Shown piece after piece: positions 47,767 through 57,936 of a DNA stretch of 64,000 nucleotides. Source of the stretch: Desulfotalea sp. Its GTDB lineage: Bacteria > Desulfobacterota > Desulfobulbia > Desulfobulbales > Desulfocapsaceae. The stretch spans positions 124,001 to 188,000 of the forward strand of contig NVXR01000002.1 of the NCBI GenBank assembly GCA_002733995.1, read 5' to 3'. The notes below the pieces were generated by a model. It searched no databases. It had not been told where the DNA came from and saw only the letters and a program-made list of their open reading frames with translations. A program made the translations under genes and the position numbers. Within the stretch, counting starts at the first letter, position 1. Every line of letters starts with the position of its first letter.

Positions 47767-47851
47767 GGACACGGCTCTATCAAATGTACCATCTACAAGA
47801 TTTAGATTACATTCCCTTACGATCCAAAGCACACAAGACCCAGGAAAATTA

Positions 47852-48619
47852 ATGAACGACAATCTCACCGATACGACTAATCAAGACTCTCCAATCATCA
47901 CCATCAAAGATATGCATAAATGGTATGGTGATTTCCACGTACTCAAAAACATTAATCTGAAGGTACATAAAGGTGAGCGAATCGTTATTTGCGGCCCATC
48001 CGGTTCTGGAAAGTCCACCCTCATCCGCTGCATCAACAGACTAGAGGAACACCAGCGAGGCAAGATTATAGTCGACGGGATTGAACTCACCAATGATCTT
48101 AAAAACATTGAACGAATTCGAGTTGAAGTGGGAATGGTCTTTCAACATTTTAATCTCTTCCCCCACCTGACAATTCTTGAGAACCTCACTCTTGGACCTA
48201 TCTGGGTACGAAAAACACCAAAGAAAGAAGCCGATGAAACAGCGATGTACTACCTTGAGAAGGTACGTATTGCGGAGCAGGCAAAGAAATTTCCAGGCCA
48301 GCTCTCAGGTGGGCAGCAACAACGTGTGGCTATTGCGCGAAGCCTCTGTATGAAGCCCAATGTCATCCTCTTTGACGAACCAACCTCTGCCCTTGACCCA
48401 GAAATGGTAAAAGAAGTACTCGATGTTATGATCAGTCTTGCCCAGGATGGCATGACCATGCTTGTAGTTAGCCATGAAATGGGCTTTGCCAAAAGTGTCG
48501 CCCACCGGGTTCTCTTCATGGATGGTGGAGAAATACTTGAAGAGAACGAGCCTAATGAGTTTTTCGGCAATCCACAACACGAGAGAACGCAACTCTTTCT
48601 CAGTCAGATTCTGAATTAA
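47852..48619 (+). CDS. aapP: Amino-acid ABC transporter ATPase AapP
   Basis: ATPase of the importer, 255 residues. Walker [10 protein letters not shown] (about 50-58), Q-loop [11 protein letters not shown], signature [15 protein letters not shown], Walker [15 protein letters not shown] and the switch His in VVSHEM are intact. AGGA precedes the ATG. It closes the four-gene aapJQMP unit. Confidence 0.95.
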   Translation: MNDNLTDTTNQDSPIITIKDMHKWYGDFHVLKNINLKVHKGERIVICGPSGSGKSTLIRCINRLEEHQRGKIIVDGIELTNDLKNIERIRVEVGMVFQHFNLFPHLTILENLTLGPIWVRKTPKKEADETAMYYLEKVRIAEQAKKFPGQLSGGQQQRVAIARSLCMKPNVILFDEPTSALDPEMVKEVLDVMISLAQDGMTMLVVSHEMGFAKSVAHRVLFMDGGEILEENEPNEFFGNPQHERTQLFLSQILN

Positions 48620-48625
48620 TCCAAT

Positions 48626-48659
48626 AAAAAAAAGAGGCAACTGACTGTCGTTGCCTCTT
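48626..48659 (-). terminator. Intrinsic terminator of the SLC13 gene
   Basis: Read on the minus strand, AAGAGGCAAC (48659-48650) and GTTGCCTCTT (48641-48632) pair perfectly over ten bases around eight loop bases, followed by a run of T. In the plus direction there is only a weak T-rich tail, although it may also slow transcription leaving aapP. Confidence 0.85.
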
Positions 48660-48797
48660 GCATGCTGTTACTCTTTTGGGGCGGCATTATCCATGCCAGC
48701 ACGTTCGCATGCCCCCTGTGATCAAGCTGAAGACATAACAACCTGCCCAGAATTGCGGGCTCACTTAATCAGTAAGTCCGGCGCACAGTGTTAACGT

Positions 48798-50645
48798 CTA
48801 TACCCCAAAGTAAAACTTCAGACAGAGCATTAGAACCGCGGTATAGAGAAATGTCATTCCAAGACCAGCCTTCATATAATCTTTTGTCTTGTAGCCACCG
48901 GGCCGCATAATCATGGCATTCACCTGATGGGTGGGCAAAATGAAGGTGTTTGAGGCTGAAACAGCAACAACAAGAGCTGCAATCATTGGATCACTCCCCA
49001 CCGACACAGCCATATTCATAGCAAGTGGAATCATCAGCACTGTCGCCCCGACATTAGAGGCTATCAACGAGAAGAAGGAGGCAAGGATAGATATAATGAG
49101 CATAAGCATTAAGGGAGAAGGATCTCCAACCATGCCCAACACGGATTCGGCAATATAGGCAGCAGTACCCGTGGTCTCAAACGCCGTACCAAGGGGAATG
49201 AGTCCTGAGAGTAAAAAGACAGTCCGCCAATCCACCGCAGCATACGCTCGATCCGCGGGGATAATCCGGGCAATAATCATCCCCAAAGCACCAGTTAGAA
49301 GGGCAATGGATAGCTTTACCCCCACTATGAGGGCTAAAAAAAGTGCTAAGCCTAAAAAGAAGAGGGCACTGATGGTCCTCTCCGGCTTCAACTCTTCATT
49401 TTCAAATTCACTGAGAAAAACGATATCCAGCTGATCGGCAAGCAATCGAAACTGTTTCCACTGCCCCTGCATAAGAATAGTGTCACCCTGCTGTAGTTTC
49501 GTGACATTGATGGCATCCATAATAATTTCATCACCGCGAACAATCGCCAGAGGATTGATATGGTACAATCTTCTAAATTTCAACTCCTCCATGGTGTGCT
49601 GACTCAGATTAGAGTGCGGTATAATCACACCTTCAATAACACCTGATTCATCCGGGTAGTTTTCCGATGCAAAAACATCATATTCCGGTTTTACAAGCCA
49701 GCCCTGTTCCTCCGCCAAACGGGCAACATTTTTCTCAGATCCGACCATCCACAGGGTGTCACCCGCTTCGACACAGGAATCCACCTGGGGAGAGAGGTTC
49801 TTTTTAAAGCCATTCTGTTTGGCAATACCAACCACGGTAACGTGGTACTTAGGGCGTACCTTCAACTCCCCCAGGGTATGATTGGGATAAAACCGAGGTA
49901 TATCGACTTCATAGCCTTGACCGACTTCACTTCCATATATCTCATGGAGCCTCTTATCCATATTGTTATCATCAAGACTACACTCCCCAACGGGGAGAAC
50001 CTTTTTGCCAAAAACAATGAAATAGATAAGCGCAGTAACCAGAAGAGCAAAACCTATAGGAGTAACACTCAACAGACCAAAGGATTTAAATGGTGCTCCC
50101 CCGACGGTAACACCATTGTTTAACCACCAGCCCTCTGTCAAATCGTTGAGCATGATCAAGGGGCTTGAGCCAACCAGAGTAAGACAACCACCAATAATAG
50201 CACAGAACCCCATTGGCATAAGTATACGGCTCACCGGAATATGTAACTGCTTGCTGATCCGAATTGTAGCGGGCATAAAGAGCGCTGCAGCACCGATGTT
50301 TTGCATAAAGCTCGAAATAATTGCGACAGTGACAGAAACAACAGTCATAATACGATTTTCGCTGCGACCGGCGACCTTAATTATCTGGGCGGCAGCAATA
50401 TTCATGACCCCTGTTTTATTGAGTCCAGCCCCAATTATCATGACCGCAATGATAGAGACAACGGCATTTGAGCTCAATCCCGCAGTAGCTTCTTCTGCAG
50501 TGATGACACCTGAAAGTGGCAGCAGAACCATCATCAGCCAACCAACAAGATCGACCCGTAACAGATCCGTTACAAAAAGAAAGACAGCCAGACCCAGCAG
50601 AAAAAAGACAATATACATGTCCGTTGTGATAGCCGCGATTTCCAT
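48798..50645 (-). CDS. SLC13/DASS-type anion transporter with two TrkA-C domains
   Basis: Inner-membrane carrier of 615 residues, likely sodium-coupled uptake of sulfate or dicarboxylates. Membrane segments occupy about 5-205 and 410-615. Between them are two RCK/TrkA-C regulatory domains (about 220-300 and 310-395; GDTLWMVG and GDTILMQG close each). The C-terminal DASS signature is ASNTFILPTHQVNAMIM, and the first repeat has SSNAVVSI. Substrate is uncertain; sulfate would suit a sulfate reducer. AAGGA precedes the ATG. Confidence 0.9.
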   Translation of the reverse strand: MEIAAITTDMYIVFFLLGLAVFLFVTDLLRVDLVGWLMMVLLPLSGVITAEEATAGLSSNAVVSIIAVMIIGAGLNKTGVMNIAAAQIIKVAGRSENRIMTVVSVTVAIISSFMQNIGAAALFMPATIRISKQLHIPVSRILMPMGFCAIIGGCLTLVGSSPLIMLNDLTEGWWLNNGVTVGGAPFKSFGLLSVTPIGFALLVTALIYFIVFGKKVLPVGECSLDDNNMDKRLHEIYGSEVGQGYEVDIPRFYPNHTLGELKVRPKYHVTVVGIAKQNGFKKNLSPQVDSCVEAGDTLWMVGSEKNVARLAEEQGWLVKPEYDVFASENYPDESGVIEGVIIPHSNLSQHTMEELKFRRLYHINPLAIVRGDEIIMDAINVTKLQQGDTILMQGQWKQFRLLADQLDIVFLSEFENEELKPERTISALFFLGLALFLALIVGVKLSIALLTGALGMIIARIIPADRAYAAVDWRTVFLLSGLIPLGTAFETTGTAAYIAESVLGMVGDPSPLMLMLIISILASFFSLIASNVGATVLMIPLAMNMAVSVGSDPMIAALVVAVSASNTFILPTHQVNAMIMRPGGYKTKDYMKAGLGMTFLYTAVLMLCLKFYFGV

Positions 50646-50794
50646 TTTAAAATCCTTTTTGTGCTACGTGGCACATAAAAACAACAGAGTAAACCAGCGG
50701 CTCAGATACGAGCTAAGCCACGTTTCTTAACAGTTCAGGAACCGATGTAAAAAGTAATATTATACCTCTTGCACCGCGTACCTGAAAATAATAC

Positions 50795-50818
50795 AACCCG
50801 TCATAAAAGAGACGGCTT
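50795..50818 (-). terminator. Terminator-like hairpin after the SlyD-like gene
   Basis: On the minus strand AAGCCGTC and GACGGGTT pair with one mismatch around eight bases, followed by GTATTATTTTC. The stem overlaps the stop codon of the gene. Confidence 0.4.
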
Positions 50819-51212
50819 AACAGCAGCCATCCCCGCAGGAGTCACCCGAGTCACAGCCGCTTGCAGAACGTGCAAGAGCTGCAACGATTTCTCTATTTGC
50901 AACATCTTCTAGGCCTAAGATCTCAACATCGAAGGTCAACATTTCGGGCATGATTTTACCTTCCACCAATGGTCTAACTTTAGCAGACAGGCATGAAAAC
51001 GAGGCAACAAGATTCCCTGCCTTGACCTTAAACAGTAGTCGATCGCCACAACCAGCATCTTGCAGACAAGACTCAAAGTCAGAAAGGCCGTCACGACCAA
51101 TACCATAAACAAAGGTAAAGGACACGGTTTCAACGGCAGCGCCCCCCTGTAAAGAACCTTGCAGCAAGCCAATAGAGACATTCACCTTTTTCATCAGTTT
51201 TACTCTCGACAC
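50817..51212 (-). CDS. SlyD-like FKBP-fold protein with Cys-rich tail
   Basis: 131 residues. The central part (VSFTFVYGIGRDGLSDFE, then CGDRLLFKV, and IMPEMLTFDVEILGLEDV at the end of the domain) follows the strand and loop pattern of FKBP/SlyD peptidyl-prolyl isomerases, but weakly. The tail CDSGDSCGDGCC recalls the metal-binding tail of SlyD. Three more Cys lie in the domain. Proximity to copA, copZ and a small charged ORF suggests a metal-related role. AGGTGA precedes the GTG start; an ATG six codons later is an alternative. It could also be an unrelated small family. Confidence 0.6.
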   Translation of the reverse strand: MSRVKLMKKVNVSIGLLQGSLQGGAAVETVSFTFVYGIGRDGLSDFESCLQDAGCGDRLLFKVKAGNLVASFSCLSAKVRPLVEGKIMPEMLTFDVEILGLEDVANREIVAALARSASGCDSGDSCGDGCC

Positions 51213-51464
51213 AGCATCACCTCATTTTTATTGATAATAATGCAACACCCCTACCTGTAGGGACGCCTCTCCGGATACGTGACTTTCACCCTCAGGTTTT
51301 CTCGCTTTTATTCAGCCAAAACATAACCTCCAAACCACCCACACATATAACACACAGGAAGAGTTTATATCCACAACGCAAATGAGAATCTTTTCCTGCT
51401 TCTCAACTGGCAGTGAATCTGGTACATATTCAGGTTCAAAGAAAACACAGCTAAAGGAGTTACC

Positions 51465-51599
51465 ATGTTTGAACCTCCAGTGAAAAAAGAGACCAAGGAA
51501 GTTGTTGAAGAAAAAGAAAATATTATTGTAGACCTTTTCAAGAAACTTTTGGCATTAAACTTCCTCACATACGGCGGTAAAAAAGATATCTTGAAATAG
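51465..51599 (+). CDS. Hypothetical 44-residue charged protein
   Basis: A short frame with a strong ribosome binding site (AAAGGAG five bases before ATG). The product starts with MFEPPVKKETKEVVEEKENI, then a short amphipathic helix (VDLFKKLLALNFL) and a TYGGKKDILK end. No family recognised. It lies between the SlyD-like gene and copA on the opposite strand to both. Confidence 0.5.
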   Translation: MFEPPVKKETKEVVEEKENIIVDLFKKLLALNFLTYGGKKDILK

Positions 51600-51755
51600 T
51601 ATTTTCCGTATCTGCCTGTATCGCTTGCACCGAGTTCGCAAGAAATGACCCCACGCGACCGAGGTTGTCTGCCGCCACCATCTCAACCCACAGACATACC
51701 CGCAGGGCCTTCCTGCGCCGGGCGTCCCCCTACTCTTCTCAGCAATCAATACATT

Positions 51756-54035
51756 TTATTTATTCTGCTTAGTGTCGTAAAATCTGAGACGAAGTGCATT
51801 GGTTACAACGGAGACAGAACTCATTGCCATTGCGGCTCCACCAAGCATAGGGCTCAGTGCAGGCCCACCAAAAGGAACCAGGATACCTGCTGCAATAGGA
51901 ATGCCTATGATGTTGTAAGCAAATGCCCAAAAAAGATTTTGGCGGATATTTTTCATCGTGGCCCGGCTGAGGCCAAGAGCCTTAACAACCCCCTCCAAGT
52001 GCCCACTCATTAAGACAATATCGGCGGAATCTATAGCAACATCAATACCTGTCCCCATGGCGATACCAACATCTGCCACAGCCAAGGCAGGCGCGTCGTT
52101 GATACCATCACCAACCATGGCAACGACCTTACCCTTCTGCTTTAATTTGACAATTTCATCAGCCTTACCTGCCGGTAACACTCCAGCTATAACTCGGTCA
52201 ATACCCGCATCACGGGCAATGGCGAGAGCTGTTTTCTCATTATCACCGGTAAGCATAACAACATCTAAGCCCATATCTTTAAACATCAACACCACATCAT
52301 GGGCTTCAGCTTTTAGAGGGTCTGCTATTGCCAGAACCCCTTTAAGTTCATGGTCCACAGCAAGGTGCAAAACAGTTTTCCCTTCAGCGGATAACCTGCC
52401 GTAAACCTGTTCAACCTGCTCTGAAAATCCAGTCACACCATTTTCTTTAAGCAAAGAACTGTTGCCAAATAGGAGACTACAATTCGTCTCACCTTGTACC
52501 AAGGTACCCTGCAAACCAAAGCCTGGAAGTGCCTTAAACTCAATCACTTTATCGAGCTCGCCCCCCCCTTGCCTGGCCGCCGCAATAATAGCTACAGCCA
52601 ATGGATGTTCTGAAAATTGTTCAGCACCCGCCGCCACTGCCAAGAGTTCATCCTCTGTCCAGGAGCTAAAGGATACAATATCAGTGAGCTCAGGTTTACC
52701 AACAGTGAGGGTCCCTGTTTTATCAAAAACCACACAATCAACATGCTGCGCACGTTCAAGAGCCTCTCCTGTTTTAATGAGAACCCCTAGCTGAGCCCCT
52801 CTTCCCGTACCAACCATGATAGAGGTAGGAGTGGCCAAGCCCATTGCACAAGGGCAGGCGATGACCATAACTGCGATAAAGATCCGCAGGGAGAAACTAA
52901 ACTCAGCACCGGCAATAAAATACCAGGCCAGACCCGCAAGAACAGCAATACAGATAACAATAGGGACAAAATAGAGACTTATACGATCCGCAAGATTTGC
53001 TATAGGAGCCTTACTCCCCTGGGCATCCTCGACAAGGGTGACAATACGTGCCAAGACTGTATCCCTGCCAACCTTGACTGCGCGGGAACTTAACGTACCC
53101 GTTGTATTAAGAGTCCCCCCGTACAACATATCCCCTGCCGCCTTAGCCACCGGCACACTCTCTCCGGTCAACATCGACTGGTCAACATTTGACCTACCGT
53201 CGACAACCATACCATCCACCGGAATACGCTCACCGGGACGAACCAACACAACATCCCCCACCCCAAGTGAGTCAACGGCAACCTCTACATGTTCACCGTT
53301 ATCAGTTATGAGTATTGCCGTCTCAGGCGCAAGCTTTAGCAGAGATTTAATGGCCTCTCCTGTCTTCGATTTTGAGCGCATCTCCAAATACTTACCAAGA
53401 GATATCAGGGTAATAAGCATTGCCGCTGACTCAAAATACAGGTCATGGGCACGGGCAACGGGGCTAACGCCAAGGCCTATCTCCACAAGGTTCCAGGTCG
53501 AATAAAGCACAGCTGCCCCGGTGCCAATTGCGATGAGAGAATCCATATTGGGCACTCCGCGCAACAGCGCCGGGATGCCATTGAGATAAAAGTTTCTGCC
53601 AAGATAGAGTACAGGAAGAATAAGAAAAAACTGCAAGAGACTATGGCCAAGCGGCGAATCATTTGCACTGACAAAAGAAGGAAGATGCAAACCAACCATT
53701 GGCCCCATGGAGATGATCATAATACATGTGGCTAGGATACCGGCGGGAATCAAGCGGCTCTTGATTTGGGCAAGCTCCTCCTCCACCGTGTCCCCATGTT
53801 GTTGCTCATTATCCGCACCTTCACCCTGGGCAACAAAACCAAGTTTTCCTATGGTTTCTTCTATACTGACCACCGAAATGAGTTCAGAATCATAGACGAT
53901 ACTCGCCTTAGCCGTGGCAAGATTCACCGTGCAACGTGCAACACCGGGAAGATTACCAACAACCTTTTCAATACGGGTAGAGCATGCGGCACAATGCATT
54001 CCACCAATTACTGACTGATATTTTCTAGCTTCCAT
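51756..54035 (-). CDS. copA: Copper-translocating P1B-type ATPase
   Basis: Exports Cu(I) from the cytoplasm. About 759 residues from the ATG. One N-terminal HMA domain with the CXXC Cu site at Cys15 and Cys18 (MHCAAC), eight membrane segments, actuator loop LTGESVPV, the CPC ion motif in [15 protein letters not shown], phosphorylation site [11 protein letters not shown] and hinge [17 protein letters not shown] four codons upstream extends the frame but is not needed. The CopZ chaperone gene is 460 bases upstream on the opposite strand. Confidence 0.96.
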   Translation of the reverse strand: MEARKYQSVIGGMHCAACSTRIEKVVGNLPGVARCTVNLATAKASIVYDSELISVVSIEETIGKLGFVAQGEGADNEQQHGDTVEEELAQIKSRLIPAGILATCIMIISMGPMVGLHLPSFVSANDSPLGHSLLQFFLILPVLYLGRNFYLNGIPALLRGVPNMDSLIAIGTGAAVLYSTWNLVEIGLGVSPVARAHDLYFESAAMLITLISLGKYLEMRSKSKTGEAIKSLLKLAPETAILITDNGEHVEVAVDSLGVGDVVLVRPGERIPVDGMVVDGRSNVDQSMLTGESVPVAKAAGDMLYGGTLNTTGTLSSRAVKVGRDTVLARIVTLVEDAQGSKAPIANLADRISLYFVPIVICIAVLAGLAWYFIAGAEFSFSLRIFIAVMVIACPCAMGLATPTSIMVGTGRGAQLGVLIKTGEALERAQHVDCVVFDKTGTLTVGKPELTDIVSFSSWTEDELLAVAAGAEQFSEHPLAVAIIAAARQGGGELDKVIEFKALPGFGLQGTLVQGETNCSLLFGNSSLLKENGVTGFSEQVEQVYGRLSAEGKTVLHLAVDHELKGVLAIADPLKAEAHDVVLMFKDMGLDVVMLTGDNEKTALAIARDAGIDRVIAGVLPAGKADEIVKLKQKGKVVAMVGDGINDAPALAVADVGIAMGTGIDVAIDSADIVLMSGHLEGVVKALGLSRATMKNIRQNLFWAFAYNIIGIPIAAGILVPFGGPALSPMLGGAAMAMSSVSVVTNALRLRFYDTKQNK

Positions 54036-54505
54036 ATTCTTCAACAATCAACGTTTTTATTAATGATAGTATAGAGATGCATCCTAGACACATCAAAGAT
54101 TCCCTTGCCCTTGTAGAGTAAACATGACGGGGTAATAAAGCAAATATGTTCCTCTGACACCAGCGAGCACCCAGGTGAGGACAGCAGATCAGCGTCCAGT
54201 GGAGTCTTACACAAAAAGCGAAAAACGAAGCGCGATCGGATAATGAGGAGGTATCATATCCATGGACCTCGGCAATATTATTTTGCTGACAAAAAAAATC
54301 TTTGCAGGGTAGATTCCCTTTTAATGATTACTTTCAGGCCTTATAACTATGACAATCAATTCTTACATTTACTTTATTTATCGGCATCAGCTGCCGCCGA
54401 GACTGTAAACGTATAATTTTACCTTAAAGAAGCTACTACGATACCGATTCAGAGTTTTTCATATTTCGTATAGCAAAACTCAGATTACAACAAAAGGAGA
54501 AGAAG
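54036..54505. other. Divergent intergenic region, copA / copZ
   Basis: About 470 bases, expected to hold the promoters of both copper genes. No CueR- or CsoR-type operator was clear by eye. A 16-codon frame at 54262-54312 with GGAGG upstream is too short to call. Confidence 0.45.
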
Positions 54506-54703
54506 ATGGAAACAATAAAAGTCAGTGGCATGAGCTGCCAGCACTGCGTTGCGGCAGTAACAAAGGCGCTTGAGGAACTGCACGGGGTAGACGAGGTAAC
54601 TGTTGATCTTGCAGCGGCAGAGGCTTCATTTGCAAACAGTGGCGTTGCAAGAGAAAAGATACGGAGCGCTATTAGCCAGATCGGCTTTGATCCAGGCGAT
54701 TGA
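54506..54703 (+). CDS. copZ: CopZ-type copper chaperone
   Basis: Single 65-residue HMA domain with the Cu(I)-binding MSCQHC (Cys11, Cys14). It carries copper to CopA. A strong ribosome binding site (AAAAGGAG) precedes the ATG. Mercury-binding MerP-like proteins look similar, but the adjacent CopA supports copper. Confidence 0.92.
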   Translation: METIKVSGMSCQHCVAAVTKALEELHGVDEVTVDLAAAEASFANSGVAREKIRSAISQIGFDPGD

Positions 54704-54790
54704 TATGTAATGCGGACCTAGAGATTGAGATATTTATTTTCTGAAGAATCTATATTCAACACATTTAGCCCGCATTGTTCATGCCCCTTA

Positions 54791-54824
54791 GGGTAAGTGG
54801 CCACAAAACAGAGACCACTTACCC
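54791..54824. other. Strong hairpin between copZ and the SbmA-like gene
   Basis: GGGTAAGTGG (54791-54800) and CCACTTACCC (54815-54824) are perfect ten-base arms. There is no T-run on either side, so it may be a factor-assisted terminator or stability element for the converging genes. Confidence 0.5.
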
Positions 54825-54896
54825 CGGGCAAGACAGACAAAGTGTATCTTTCCAGACGCTTACCTAGAGAAGATATACTGTTCATAAAAACAAGGA

Positions 54897-55865
54897 TCAG
54901 TAGTTGATATTGACTTCAAACTCCCTAAGGCGTTTATGAATAGAGCGTAATTCGGTAATGGTTGTCCAGTTGGCAATAAAGATAGAAAAAGACTCACGAA
55001 CCCTGCTAAAGGCATTTGAAACCTGAACCAGAACCCCAAGAGTGATAAGCCCAGAAAAAAGACCTGGCCCCATGATGAGATAAGGCACTATCACCATGAA
55101 TTGTTCAAAGATATTAACCCAGATATCAAAATAACCATAGTGAAGAAAGAGTCTGTTATAGTTGAATCTCAGGCCTGTAAACAACTCGACTATCGTCTCG
55201 GTCTTCCCATAGTTGACTTTATCATCTTCGGCGTAGACCAGCTCTTTCCGAAAAGCCGCCTCAACCTTTTGATTGTTATATTCAAGGCCGGGAAGCTTGA
55301 TCCCAACAAACCAGGAAATAACAAGTCCTCCAAGAGAGACAACAACGGCCACCCACACAAGACTACCTGGAATGTCTTTAAAAAAGGCAATATCCACCCC
55401 GGAGCTCAGTCCCCACAGGATAGGCAAAAAGGCAATCAGAGTCATAATAGCCCGGAGGACCTGAAGCCCTAAACTTTCGACAATCCGAGCAAACCGATAG
55501 ATATCTTCCTGAATTCGCTGACTGGCACCTTCTACCTCTACATCGACATCAACTTTCTGCCAGCGACTAACATAGGAAAAGGTCATAGCTTCACGCCATT
55601 TAAACGTATAAATCCGGGTAAAATAGGAGGTCACAGTTGCAATAATAACATAGGGGAAGGCGATCTTCGCAAACTTGAGCATTTCAGCCCACAACTCTGC
55701 AACCTCATGTTCCGTGGCCTTTTGCAGAATATTATAAAAACTGCCGTACCACTCGTTCATTTTTACCGTCAGTTCAACCTGTAAAAAAAGGGCCAGGAGT
55801 AAAAACACCGCCCCTCCATAAGCCCAAACAGCCCACTCTCTACTTTTGTAAAATGATGCAAACAT
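54897..55865 (-). CDS. SbmA/BacA-like membrane transporter
   Basis: Proton-coupled peptide importer family whose members take up antimicrobial peptides and other modified compounds. The 322 residues show about six to seven membrane segments and the family's typical first loop, VKMNEWYGSFYNILQKATEH, and ETIVELFTGLRFNYNRLFLHYGYFDIW further on. It is shorter than SbmA (about 400 residues). The natural substrate is unknown. AAGGAAA precedes the ATG. Confidence 0.82.
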   Translation of the reverse strand: MFASFYKSREWAVWAYGGAVFLLLALFLQVELTVKMNEWYGSFYNILQKATEHEVAELWAEMLKFAKIAFPYVIIATVTSYFTRIYTFKWREAMTFSYVSRWQKVDVDVEVEGASQRIQEDIYRFARIVESLGLQVLRAIMTLIAFLPILWGLSSGVDIAFFKDIPGSLVWVAVVVSLGGLVISWFVGIKLPGLEYNNQKVEAAFRKELVYAEDDKVNYGKTETIVELFTGLRFNYNRLFLHYGYFDIWVNIFEQFMVIVPYLIMGPGLFSGLITLGVLVQVSNAFSRVRESFSIFIANWTTITELRSIHKRLREFEVNINY

Positions 55866-55976
55866 ATTGCGTTTCCTTTATGCTTTCTCAATGGGTTTAG
55901 TTTTATTATTAACAGGCAAGAAACAATAGTCTATTCGAACAATAAGTACACTGATTTCCACCGCCCCTTTAATATG

Positions 55977-56810
55977 TTACAGATTTCTTTTTGTGAGCAG
56001 GTATCCTTTTTTTACCATGACAACAAGTACACAAAATATCACAAATCCAACAGTCCCTGCGACAACATATCCTTCCCCCCGGCTGATGCCGCTTACCAAA
56101 GTAGCCCGTACACCTACTCCTTGGGCAACCATAAAAAGCAAGAGAACCAGAGTAAGCAGATGGCGGATACGATTATGTGTTTTGCTCACCACCCCATTAA
56201 ACAAACTTAAAATCCTCAATTGAACAAAGAAGGCAACGCCCCAGGCGATAGCCCCCAAACCGACAAACAGATGCGCATCCGGGTAGGCCCAGTACGTCGT
56301 CACAGCGCAAAAGAGTAGGGCTGGTAACTGTAAGAACAGAATGGCGTTGAGTCGGGTCCAATTTATTTTCTCGGCAATGACCCCTGCGAGTATGGATGTT
56401 GCGGATATCGCAAGTAATAGACCATTCAGTCTATCCATACTAAAGATATGCATTTGGATTTCACGGAACACACCAAGACACCAGCCAATTGATCCCATCC
56501 AGAAGAAAACCGGACTAAGCAAGCTGTAAAGGCGAATTCTCCCACCGTTTTCCTGCGCGACATCAAGAGAATAGGCAGAAACAAAAGCGGCCACTGCCAG
56601 CACGGACCAACCAAGGAAATGACAATTCCAAAACATGGAGGATGAGAAGGGATACCAGACAGCATCGAGAAAGATGTAGAGCCCTCCAAGCTGACAAAGT
56701 AGACCTAAGATAAGAGGGGCAAACAAACCAGATCTTCCCCCCAAAAAAACAATGAGCCCACCGACCAGCGCTACAACAAGCGCCACGGAATAACTTTCAG
56801 CAAAAAACAT
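55977..56810 (-). CDS. Multi-pass membrane protein of unknown function
   Basis: 277 residues with about eight predicted membrane segments, rich in Trp, Phe and Leu. I do not recognise the family with confidence. There are no Cys pairs, signature loops or soluble domain. GGAAGGTGA precedes the ATG, which supports a real gene. It lies about 110 bases upstream of the SbmA-like gene on the same strand and may be co-transcribed with it. Confidence 0.7.
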   Translation of the reverse strand: MFFAESYSVALVVALVGGLIVFLGGRSGLFAPLILGLLCQLGGLYIFLDAVWYPFSSSMFWNCHFLGWSVLAVAAFVSAYSLDVAQENGGRIRLYSLLSPVFFWMGSIGWCLGVFREIQMHIFSMDRLNGLLLAISATSILAGVIAEKINWTRLNAILFLQLPALLFCAVTTYWAYPDAHLFVGLGAIAWGVAFFVQLRILSLFNGVVSKTHNRIRHLLTLVLLLFMVAQGVGVRATLVSGISRGEGYVVAGTVGFVIFCVLVVMVKKGYLLTKRNL

Positions 56811-57111
56811 TCGGTATCACCTTCCCAAAGCATCAATAAAAGAAGACAAGGTACAGTACCTCACAGCGTAGTCTCTTCGGTAAGATCGCCATAGAACGAC
56901 CTCTTTAAAAATAGTTGCTACACCTTATACAATCACCAGTGCTGGCCTCTAGAAACTATATGTTTGTTGGCAAAAACAGCTCACTACCAAAGGTAACATC
57001 AGCGTTTTATTGAGGCAATGCACTGCTAGAAAGAGGTTTTCCCGCATTGGAACGGCTCATTTTCCATGCAGCGCAATGAGCGCTGGCCCAGTATCTTGTT
57101 CTTGCGCTCAG
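56811..57111. other. Gap between the membrane-protein gene and the SPL-like gene
   Basis: About 300 bases with no supported gene, RNA or strong terminator. Confidence 0.4.
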
Positions 57112-57906
57112 TCACCTATCCAGCCCCGGTTCAGTGGCAAGATCCAATCCTACAACCTCTTTAATTGACTCCTTCCAGCGTATCTTTTCCACACCTTGCA
57201 ATTCCTGGAACAGACACTTTATTTGCTCATCACTCTGCTCAAGACGTATGCGCTTAATCTCACTCGCAATCACTGCATCTCCGGCAACCACTCTGCTGTC
57301 AATCTTGTTCATCTTGCCAATCCATATGGAATGGGAGACAAAGGGAAGCAGTTCCTCCACCATGGCAACCACATCCATGCGCTCAAGCATTGGCTCGATA
57401 CTAACAGAGGTGGCAAAACCCCTTTCAAAACAAGAACGCAGGCTCATTAAACGTTCCCCATAGCCGGGCGCACCCGGCTCCCAGATCTTCAGTATTTGTG
57501 GATTTCGGGCGGTAAGAGTTAAACGAAACAGAAGACGGCTGCGCACCGCATAAAACTCCTGGCACAATCTCTGAATACAGCTCAAATGCGGCTTGGAAAC
57601 GATGAGAACCTTATTGCCCGCATCCAAAAGATTTTTGATTACCTTTACGCAGCTTTCAAGATTTTCCGGAATAATATCGTGGGCTGCGGGAAACATCACC
57701 TGACCATCGTAGAGGGGATGAAGCTTCTCCACCTCCTCTTGCAGATCCAGGCATCTATTCCATTCAGAATCACAGACAAGTTGCCTGCGGACAACCTGAT
57801 CGTAACGGGCATAACAGTACAAACAGCCATGGGTACAACCACGACTGCAATTAATTTCTGCCACGGCCCATTCGCGGGTGCCACGGATGTCTCCCTTGGT
57901 ACTCAT
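57112..57906 (-). CDS. Radical SAM protein of the spore-photoproduct-lyase-like family
   Basis: 264 residues. The radical SAM cluster motif is CTHGCLYC in EINCSRGCTHGCLYCYARY. Further segments, VMFPAAHDIIPENL, VLIVSKPHLSC and SVSIEPMLE, match the group annotated as DNA repair photolyase or SPL-like proteins. True spore photoproduct lyase is confined to spore formers, so the substrate is unknown here. TGGAG lies eight bases before the ATG. rph follows upstream on the same strand, 30 bases away. Confidence 0.82.
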   Translation of the reverse strand: MSTKGDIRGTREWAVAEINCSRGCTHGCLYCYARYDQVVRRQLVCDSEWNRCLDLQEEVEKLHPLYDGQVMFPAAHDIIPENLESCVKVIKNLLDAGNKVLIVSKPHLSCIQRLCQEFYAVRSRLLFRLTLTARNPQILKIWEPGAPGYGERLMSLRSCFERGFATSVSIEPMLERMDVVAMVEELLPFVSHSIWIGKMNKIDSRVVAGDAVIASEIKRIRLEQSDEQIKCLFQELQGVEKIRWKESIKEVVGLDLATEPGLDR

Positions 57907-57936
57907 CTGACATTCTCCAGCTAGGAAAAATTGTAA

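Noticed and set aside
50116..50730. 204-codon plus-strand frame
   Set aside because: Antisense to the SLC13 transporter; low-complexity hydrophobic mirror of membrane segments.
54262..54312. 16-codon frame with a GGAGG leader between copA and copZ
   Set aside because: Too short to support without conservation data.
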